DNA of 64,000 nucleotides from Dryomyza anilis. Taxonomy: Eukaryota > Arthropoda > Insecta > Diptera > Dryomyzidae. The stretch spans positions 53,286,622 through 53,350,621 of the forward strand of contig OX638133.1 of the NCBI GenBank assembly GCA_951804985.1, written 5' to 3'. Below, one piece after another: positions 56,777 to 64,000 of this stretch; position 1 is the first letter of the stretch; each line of letters starts with the position of its first letter. Under the pieces are notes generated by a model. It saw only the letters and a program-made list of their open reading frames with translations. It did no database searches and was not told the origin of the DNA. Position numbers and translations under genes: made by a program.

Positions 56777-58530
56777 CTTTCAAAAGACGGAAATGCATCA
56801 ATAATTGAATTAAGTCGTTTGCGTTGCAGACAACTCAATATAAAATCAGATTCAGTTGTTATTTCACTAACTTTATATTCCGTTGACAAATTAATACCAA
56901 ATTGGACCCAAAAATCCATTCCGCATATCACGTTTTGAGCTATGGAGGGAACTAACGAAAATTCCACAGTTTTAACCAAATCGTTAAAGCTTACTTAGCA
57001 CTGAATAACCCCACAATTTCTTGCTTCTGTCCAGCCCCAGTTTCACAGTGCCATTAATTCTTAAAAAAAATAACCCGTGAATCAATAATCTGTAACGCAA
57101 GTTCACCTCCTATAACACTTTTATTCGCGCCGCTATCTAACAACGACAAATATTTTTTTATTTCACTAATTTCAATTTCGATAAACGGTCTAATATCGTT
57201 ACTTTTATAAATAATTGATGAAACAACAAATTTACGTAAATTTTTCTATCGAACCAAAATTTACACATACGCTGGATAGAACGCTTCACTGGTTTAATTT
57301 CAAAATTTTCGGTGAATATTCTAGCTTTCACTTTTTTATATTCAGCTAAACGTACATGAAAGGGCTTGATAGGGGATAGTTTAGGGAATATACTCGGGTT
57401 GTTTTGTTGAGCTGAGTTTCCGGTTAATATTTTAATATGAGTTATTGACTGGACATCCGATCTGGAGTTTTCCGAGTTCTGATTACATCTCGAACAGTTT
57501 GGCTTATAGGTATTTAATTCACATATCCCTATCAAAACGCCCTACGCGGTTATTGGACACAATCTTGATATTTATGACCGGTATCGTCACAATTCCAACA
57601 ATGAAAAATATTAGTAGCGTTTACTTCAGAAACTCTTGAAACTGATTCACTGAACTCTTCATCTATATTTACATTGCCATGAACTATCTCAGCAATAATC
57701 TTCTATTAGGCAATGAACGAGGCTGCGCTGCGAAATTGTTATAATTCACGAAGAAATTTTCATGCTTTTTGCATTCACGCCTTAGAGTGGAAATATCCGT
57801 GAAGTTTAAATGAAGCAGTTCGTGTCTCAATTCTGGTTTTAGGTTCCGCAGCATGGTATGAACTAATTCAATATCAGACATGGTTACCCCAAGTTTGTCA
57901 GACAACATCAACATTGCGTCAAGGTATTGAATGAAGTTCTCAGAAGATTTCTGTCTCCGTCTACGAAGGTTTTCTTTTTTATCAAAATCAGTAAGGTGGT
58001 CTTTATAATTGCGGCGCAAAGCGTCGCACATATCAAACCACTCGAGATTATCGCTTTGATGATGATGACGCCAAAACCAAGCTTCCGCATTGCGACTAAA
58101 TAATGTGAGCATATTTACATAATATATTAAAATTTCCATTCAAAGATTGTGACGCATTCACTCTATAGATAAAATCCTCAACTGACATATCTTCTGCATA
58201 ACCGGTGAATTTTATATGCCATTTAGAAATTTTATTATTATTTATACCTGGACGATCTGACGGGCACCTTGCACTGTATAATCATGAGGATTATAAGGCT
58301 TTTCTTCCGGCCAAACCGGCGCATTGCCTTCACGACGATCTTGGAAATCGGGTGCGAGATTCATATTACGAAATAGCGCTTGTAATTCGTCAGACAATAT
58401 TGACGAAAGTCGTTCAGAGATCGCGAATAAGAGTTTGAACTATGTCTTCAGATAGAACATTTGGGGGATTTGAAGTACCTACCGTATTTCTACGTGGATG
58501 CCGTGGTGTGTGCTCGTTATTTATACATGG
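56777..58530 (-). pseudogene. Gypsy E Gag (middle and C-terminus) and protease
   Basis: In minus order: a Gag N-terminal linker ('EHTPRHPRRNTVGTSNPPN' at about 58500), capsid-like frame 58139-57684 ('AEAWFWRHHHQSDNLEWFD', 'ENFIQYLDAMLMLSDKLGV', 'MLRNLKPELRHELL'), two zinc knuckles ('CWNCDDTGHKYQDC', then 'NTYKPNCSRC'), a linker, and protease (about 57180-56780: 'GANKSVIGGELALQ'-type text and 'QNVICGMDFWVQFGINLS'). Stops and shifts separate all parts. Copia D interrupts just before RT. Confidence 0.8.
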
Positions 58531-58608
58531 TAAAAAAATGTTGGAATATTTTGTAAACTCTTCTTTGGATTACAGATGATTTCAATACTTTTATGTCTAA
58601 TTTTTAAA

Positions 58609-58838
58609 CTTACCAATTTTTTTTTTTTTTTTTTTTTTTTTTTGGAATATCTACTAAGATCCACAGCACTCAGACAGACTATATCCATTGTACCGTGAAA
58701 TCTATTCCCTACCATTTTGTGGTTAATATCACCACGAGCGCCCATGCCCAAGCCGGGATTCGAACCCGAGACCTTCAGAATGCAAGTCCAGCGCGCTACC
58801 TCTGGACTGCTGAGGCCGGCTAACCAATAGTTTACACC
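58609..58838 (-). mobile_element. tRNA-derived SINE with poly(A) tail
   Basis: Read on the minus strand, the head contains an internal pol III promoter: A-box-like CAGCAGTCCAGAGGTAGCG and a perfect B box GGTTCGAATCC, in a tRNA-like arrangement. A 3' body of about 110 bp follows, then about 23 A residues (58619-58641). A 12-bp direct repeat AAGTTTAAAAAT flanks it. The pairing of acceptor and anticodon stems is poor, so it is a SINE, not a working tRNA gene. Confidence 0.8.
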
Positions 58839-59735
58839 CATTTTTAAACTTTTTCAGATTGAAATTTAATATATTTCTTATTAAACATGGAAATGTAATT
58901 TTTTTAGTTTATGGTTTAAAAATTTAAATTTATTCCGATTGTATTAAAATTTAAACTCATATAGTTTATTTGTCTGTTTATTTAATATGTTTAAACCATA
59001 TAAGATTAAATTGTAAACCATACTTACTAAATTTTGTTCAGAATCGCAAGTTCGAATCTCGGCCAGGGAAATTTTTTTTTATTCTTTCTGTTTTTTTTTT
59101 GTAATTATTACTTACGAATTATGAAAAAAATTATTTAAAGATAAATAAATAATAAAGCAACTAACTTTTGTCACATTAAAAATACTGCTAGCTATTGAAA
59201 TTAATAACAAAAAAAAGAAAATAAAAATAGTGAAGAAAAAAGAATTAAAAAAAAAAAAAAAATTTAAAAATTAGGACCACGGCCAAGATTCGAACCTGTG
59301 ATAATGTCGCCATGTTAGTATCATTCACATCAGAGCTCGATTTTTAAAATTCTAAATGCCTTTTTTGACGACAATATGTTTAAATAGCTCTAATCGTAAA
59401 TGACAGTAAAGCTAGTTGGCGGTATGTTAGAAGATCTGTAGGGGACAAGGTGTGCGCTGATGACATGAAAATAATTTCGAAAGAGACGAAAAATAATTAA
59501 AGAGTACAAAGTGTTATTAATTATAAAATAATAATGAAAATAATAAAAATATATTATTTTTAATATAAAATATATATTTTTTAAACTTTTTTTACAAAAA
59601 CAGATTTTCAATCTTTTTCAGCATTAATTTTAATCCCGTAGGATTACATGCAAAGTAATACAACATGTATTACAATGTAATGCAGTGAGGTATTACAAAC
59701 TTTTTTTAATCTTTTAGGATTATTACAATTTAATC
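58839..59735. other. AT-rich insert with two tRNA-like B-box motifs in opposite orientation
   Basis: CAAGTTCGAATCTCGGCCA at about 59047 (plus) and GGCCAAGATTCGAACCTGTG at about 59281 (minus) are imperfect inverted copies, each like the B-box/T-arm of a tRNA. Between them lies AT-rich simple sequence. Neither forms a full cloverleaf by eye. The insert separates the two halves of gypsy E Gag. Confidence 0.5.
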
Positions 59736-60195
59736 TTTTTTTGGTCGAGACATATACAATCCAAAAAAGTTTAAAAAATAACCGAATATTTTTAACCGTG
59801 TACTAGTATTTCCGATTGGTACGTTAGTGGTATGCGAACTACCACGACCCCTATTTGTTTGTGTATACAAGCGAGTATGAGGCCGATTACGGGGAACCGC
59901 TCCATGTCTAGCTTGAAATGAGCTCGAATATTGATTTAAATCATTCAAAGGATCTGAGCAAGCGGGATTAGTAATTAAAGGTTTCAAATCAGATAGTCTA
60001 CAAACGCGTCTGCAGACAGGACATAATTCATTAGAATTGATCCAAATATTAATACATGATCGGTGAAATTTGTGATTGCAAGGCGTTTCTATTTTATATA
60101 TCGTCTAGTATTTGTAATGATTCGTTGCAGATTGTACACTGTTCTAAATCATCAGCTCATAGTGTAGCTAAATTCTCATTACTACGAGCAACCGC
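59736..60195 (-). pseudogene. Gypsy E Gag N-terminus with RING finger
   Basis: Minus strand from an ATG at about 60194 ('MAVARSNENLATL'), with a TGA and a one-base shift: 'EQCTICNESLQIL' then 'TPCNHKFHRSCINIW' then 'LCPVCRRVCRLSDLK'. The spacing CX2C...CXHX2..HX2C...CX2C is a RING-H2 finger. The following Arg/Asn/Pro-rich tail ('RLYTQTNRGRGSSHTTN') fits the basic linker at the Gag N-terminus whose continuation ('EHTPRHPRRNTVGTS') lies at about 58500. Same strand and order support it being the start of the gypsy E Gag. RING fingers usually recruit ubiquitin-conjugating enzymes. Confidence 0.6.
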
Positions 60196-60616
60196 CATTG
60201 CAAAGATTTATATTTAAGTCGATTATTTCATTTATTTATTTTTAATTAATTGAACTAGATATTAAAAGCAATCGCAAGCAAATACAAGAAAATGTAATGT
60301 TAATAATTGATTATACCATTTTAAGGACTAACATGCGATCAATTGAGTATTGATCATAACACTCTTTGAATTCTCGACTATTAATTTAAAAAAATTAATA
60401 TATAATATAGGATTACTCATTTAAAATATTATGTTGATGCAAATTATTATACAAATCTAAATGATTCACTTAGTAAAGTCTCAACCTAATTGTTAGCTAT
60501 TGGTTGTTGTGAAATCAATTAAAATAAAGTCTATTTGCGATTGTAATCAGCAATCAAAACCAGTTACAAAAAAAATCACAAGATAGACATACTATCCACT
60601 AATTAAGTTAATATAC
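60196..60616. other. AT-rich spacer, possible leader/LTR of gypsy E
   Basis: No coding sequence. On the minus strand ATTGATTTCACAACA (about 60508-60522) could be an LTR end, but no second copy is available to test it. Confidence 0.3.
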
Positions 60617-60994
60617 TGTTACGAAAATTCAGTCTACGGAAAACTGTTCTACAAGTTCGTATCTCTGGATTGTGTACAAAATAAAAACACTCTTATGTTT
60701 GGTTTAAATTATAACAATTAACTTTATTAATTCACTTTAATAAACAACTTGACTAATAACAAATTCTTCGAGAACCTTCTACTTGTTTCGTGAATGACAC
60801 ATGCTATTGGCATCTCATTCGCACTCATGTGTTTTAATGCGTTTATCTTCCCTCTCTTTCTCGCACATAGCTTAGTACGCTGAATGATCTTCCGTCTCTT
60901 TCTAACACATTGCTTAGTGCGCTGAATTGTCTTGCGTCTCATTTATTATTGTTGAATGCTTGCACTGTGGGGCAAATTACCTCTTTTCGTAACA
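60617..60994 (-). repeat. LTR of gypsy F, 378 bp
   Basis: The ends TGTTACGAAAA...TTTTCGTAACA are inverted copies. On the minus strand it is preceded by GGTGGAGGGCAG, a polypurine tract, making this the 3' LTR. It contains a tandem repeat of about 48 bp (CTTCC(C/G)TCTCTTTCT(C/A) ... GCTTAGT(A/G)CGCTGAAT at 60848 and 60890). Confidence 0.75.
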
Positions 60995-62280
60995 CTGCCC
61001 TCCACCTAAATCTGTTCGTTCCGAACAGATGTTAATCCTCTCTCTCTATATATGGCACCAATCTTTCTAAATGTACTACTTTCATTTTTCGTCTGACGCC
61101 TGTAGTATTCTGAATCCGATACACAATGTCATTTATCCTTTTAATTATCCTGTACGGTCCTTCCCGGTGTGTTTATAGTTTTGGATTTATCAAATTCACT
61201 CGTGGCGGGCTACAAAGCATAACCAGATCTCCTTCCTTAAACCCCTCAGAGTTTGCTCTCAAGTCGTATCTGGACTTTATCTTACTACTTGGAGTTTGTA
61301 TCCTCTGCCTTAAGGACTGATGCAACTCGTCTCAGTCTTCACTTTTTCTCTTACGCAAAACACTTTTTGGAATCGGCTTTTGCCCATCCATTGCAGTACG
61401 TTCGCAATGTGCTCCTACGTTGTATTGATTTATCTTACCGCAACTTCTGACGGGTTTTCTTTTTGTGGATACACATTGCTTACATATGTGAATCCAGTAG
61501 GCGGATTGACTTCTTCAATCGTTTTATTAATGCTCAAGTGACATCCATTGGTTCCACAATGGCATTTCAGTACTATGGCTTTTATTTTTGACTTGGGAAC
61601 AACAATCAAATTTCGTGCAGATCTGCCATTTTCACTTTCCCACACACGGTACAAACAACCATTTTGTAGCTTCAGGCCTTGCCACTGCGCCCAGTAATCC
61701 CTACTTATTGGACTGTTGGTTGCTAACTCTTTCCATAATGGTTTTCTTTTTTGTTGTTCCTTGAACGTCCGAATTTTTGCGATGTCGGGGTCCATCTTTT
61801 GAGCATTTCGTATTTGCTCTAGACTCCATTGATCATCTTACACGACACCCAATGAACGAATGTGAATTATGTTCGTTTTTTCATCTTCTCTCCGGCATTC
61901 TCCGGATCCCATTGTACACACTCGTGCCGACACAGTGCCTGAATTTCCAAGATGGCAACTAGTGTTATTCGGACTATCCTCAGATCTCTTTTCTGGTCTG
62001 TATCTCTTTGATGGATGCACAATTACACATTTTCGTTTTTCACGACAGTCGCGAGCCATATGCCCATATTTTCCGCAATTGTAGCATTTACCTTTCAATT
62101 GTGTGTTTCCGTTGGCAACATAATGTTCGGATTTAACGCTGGCTTTGGACGCTCTACTTACTCCTTGACATAAATTTTCTCTCTCCTCATCTTGTACACG
62201 TGTCTCCGTCGCTGGTCGGCACAATGTAGACGTTATCTCCTGCGTAAGCGCTGTGGTGACCGTTCCCATAAATGTCACCT
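60995..62280 (-). pseudogene. Gypsy F deletion derivative (Gag end joined to integrase)
   Basis: Minus frame 62278-61838 holds a zinc knuckle 'CYNCGKYGHMARDC' and a basic tail. After 'WSLEQIRNAQKMDPDIAKIR' frame 61795-61430 gives the RNase H-integrase junction and integrase zinc region ('YWAQWQGLKLQNGCLYRVWE', 'CHCGTNGCHLSINKTIEEV'). The end (61330-61000) shows the C-terminal 'KPGRTVQDN' and a 'HLERL' close. Protease, RT and the integrase catalytic core are missing. Deleted copies like this can only move using another copy's enzymes. Confidence 0.75.
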
Positions 62281-62502
62281 TTGCCCTCTCTCGCCGGACA
62301 AAAATAACGCTCTACAAGTCACTCATCATGCCCGTCCTACTTTATGGTGCAGAAACATGGACGCTGGCCTCCACCGATGAGAGAGTACTGGGAGCGTTCG
62401 AGAGAAAGATTCTCCGTAAAATCTTTGGCCCTATCTGCTATGTTAACGAGTATCGAATCAGGATGAACCATGAGCTGTATGGTTCCTGTATGGTTTACAA
62501 TG
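62281..62502 (+). pseudogene. RTE-type LINE RT C-terminal fragment
   Basis: Plus strand: 'TKITLYKSLIMPVLLYGAET', 'WTLASTDERVLGAFERKI', 'VNEYRIRMNHELYG'. This is the segment after the polymerase core in RTE-like LINEs; the family tail at 14714-14878 would follow it. It abuts the second copia copy at about 62503. Confidence 0.75.
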
Positions 62503-64000
62503 ATATATCATTGTAAAATGTGTACAATCATCTATGAATGTTAAAATGTATTTAGATCCATCCCACGCCGTTGGACTTATGGGTCCACACACATCCGAAT
62601 GAATGTGCTCGATTGGCCTAGTAGCTCTGATTCTTGTTCCACTAAACGAATTCCGACTGTGCTTACTTTGTATGCAAACGTCACAAAAGTTCAACATACA
62701 CTCTCCAGATAGACCAGTTGCCATGCTATGTTTTACAAGTTCGTTATAGCCTTGTTGACTGATGTGACCCAAACGTTTATGCCATAACGTTCCCTTCTCC
62801 AATGTACTTAAATTTGCCACTGTTTTGATAATCTTCATTTTGAGTTCAAAAAGATTACCGCATCGATGTGATGCTGCAATGACTTTTCCTTCCTTTCGAA
62901 TAAATGAGCGCGTTTTCTCAAATTGCACATGTAAACCAGCTTCAACCATTTTGCTCACCGATAAAATATTTTCTCTAAATTGAGGACTATATAGGACGTT
63001 GTTCAGATTTATAGTCGTTCCAGTATTGCTTAATCCAGTGATTGTTCCAATTTTTGATACTAAAATACTTTGATCAGCCTTGGCAACATTTATATATCTT
63101 GGAGCATTTAATTTTCTCAGTTCATTAAATATACTTTCATGTTTGACGAAGTGGTCCGTAGCACCAGAGTCTAGAGCAAACACCACCTCTCTCTGCGATA
63201 CACCTGAAGTTGATTGTTGATGCGAGTCTGCCATAAAACTTACGCCATACATTGACTGTGTAGCAACTTTTGCTTCTTTGACTCGGCAATCCTTCTTCAT
63301 ATGGCCAAACTTGCCGCACCGATGACATTATCCATTAAAACGTGCGTGAGACTTCTTCTTTGATGAAATTGGTGACACTTTTTGAACTGATTCTTCACAT
63401 ACTCGATTCTTCTTCTTGGATTCTTCTGAAAGTAAGCGCACCTTCACTGTGTTCAATTTCAGTTCTTCTTCTGGTCAGTTCTCTAAAGCAGTAACAATTG
63501 CGTCGTATGACTCCGGAAGAGTTATGAACAACTGAGAAACCAGATCAGCCTCTTCTGGCTTCGCTCCTGCAGTCTTTAACTGCCTCACTAGCGAATCGAT
63601 TTTCAATAAATGCGTATTCAAGTCCTCTCCCTCTCTGTGTCGTAAATTTGCCAGTTCTTTACGAATTAGAGTTTGATTCTGTGGCGATTTTTTAGCGAAC
63701 GATACTGTTAATGAATCCCACATATCCTTGGCGGACGACTTGTCTCTGATGTATTCTAAATAATCATCATGCACAAAACATGTGATTATATCTTGGGCTT
63801 TTGCATCCTTTTTAATGAAATCGGCATCACGAGATGTCCCTGACGTTGATTCTGCAGCGCTTGCATTAGATGAACCAGCTAACGTGGATGGAGCTGACTG
63901 TTTTACAGCTTCCAAACATCCTGCAGAAGACAGATGCTTTTGAACTCGAAAACACCAATTTTCAAAATTCTATCCGGCGAATTGCACGATACCAGTAGCC
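62503..64000 (-). mobile_element. Copia D second copy, 5' part, running off the window
   Basis: It matches 55109-56606 with only about eight differences in 1.5 kb by eye. Changes include a Lys-to-stop before the CCHC knuckle (at about 63329) and a stop in place of a Leu codon at about 63477. The Gag (63915-63475) and protease/integrase (63300-62507) frames are otherwise the same. The copy stops inside the integrase after 'DDCTHFTMIY'. Its LTR would lie beyond 64000. Confidence 0.92.

Noticed and set aside
58720..58830. Functional tRNA gene
   Set aside because: B box is good but stems pair poorly and a SINE body with poly(A) and flanking repeats follows.

Overview
The window is AT-rich, repeat-dominated nuclear DNA of an insect, most probably a higher fly (Diptera, Brachycera). 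The reasons are: short GT-AG introns (57-92 nt) in several elements; Ty3/gypsy, Ty1/copia, LINE, PIF/Harbinger, Tc1/mariner, hAT-like and tRNA-SINE sequences of insect type; three copies of a repeat with TA-rich and GTCT/GTCC-type microsatellite segments, as in the DINE-1/'mini-me' group of dipteran Helitron-like elements; and a septin terminal exon close to fly Septin-2. No bacterial or phage features were seen. The septin exon (9234-9470, + strand) is the only sequence I assign to a conserved host gene.

Layout. 1-800: 3' end of a LINE (family alpha). 800-1800: (TA)n tract and a short exon-like segment. 1800-8000: a Ty3/gypsy element (A) on the minus strand whose middle (about 2436-5695) is inverted, carrying a 156-bp hairpin MITE and a DD41D-type mariner relic. 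8008-8900: LINE beta, minus. 9234-9650: septin exon and 3' UTR. 9700-15000: LINE fragments, an inverted-repeat element holding a DINE-1-like piece, and a tiny RTE-type insertion with a 15-bp target-site duplication. 15208-18004: an almost intact two-gene PIF/Harbinger transposon (MADF/BESS protein plus DDE transposase) with TTA target duplication. 18008-20066: LINE beta remnant with a hAT-like end, then an inverted-repeat element. 20085-24200: gypsy C, minus. 24201-36120: gypsy B, plus, both LTRs recognisable, interrupted by a TIR element and a DINE-1-like copy. 37100-38953: LINE alpha. 39079-41713: LINE beta broken by a hAT-like end. 42009-44140: LTR-like piece, a 99-bp minisatellite and a DINE-1-like copy. 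45600-49027: a virus-like/Maverick-like segment. 49028-50530: copia remnant. 50560-51460: 299-codon LINE ORF1-like frame. 51640-60190: gypsy E, minus, with a RING finger at the Gag N-terminus, interrupted by complete copia D (52519-56776) and a SINE. 60617-62280: gypsy F deletion derivative. 62503-64000: near-identical second copy of the 5' part of copia D, running off the window.

What stands out. (1) The 45.6-49.0 kb segment holds three genes: a small putative DNA-binding protein, an opposite-strand zinc-finger gene of 111 codons split by a 66-nt intron, and the N-terminal half of a protein-primed-type family-B DNA polymerase, also with an intron. (2) The two ends of a hAT-like element at 18.4 kb and 41.7 kb carry the same 8-bp target-site duplication, CTTGGGAC, in the same LINE reverse-transcriptase site but in opposite orientation; this points to a roughly 23-kb inversion. 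(3) Gypsy A contains a clear internal inversion with both breakpoint sequences duplicated. The elements are nested and mostly decayed, so the 'genes' do not form a pathway; each polyprotein served its own element's replication.
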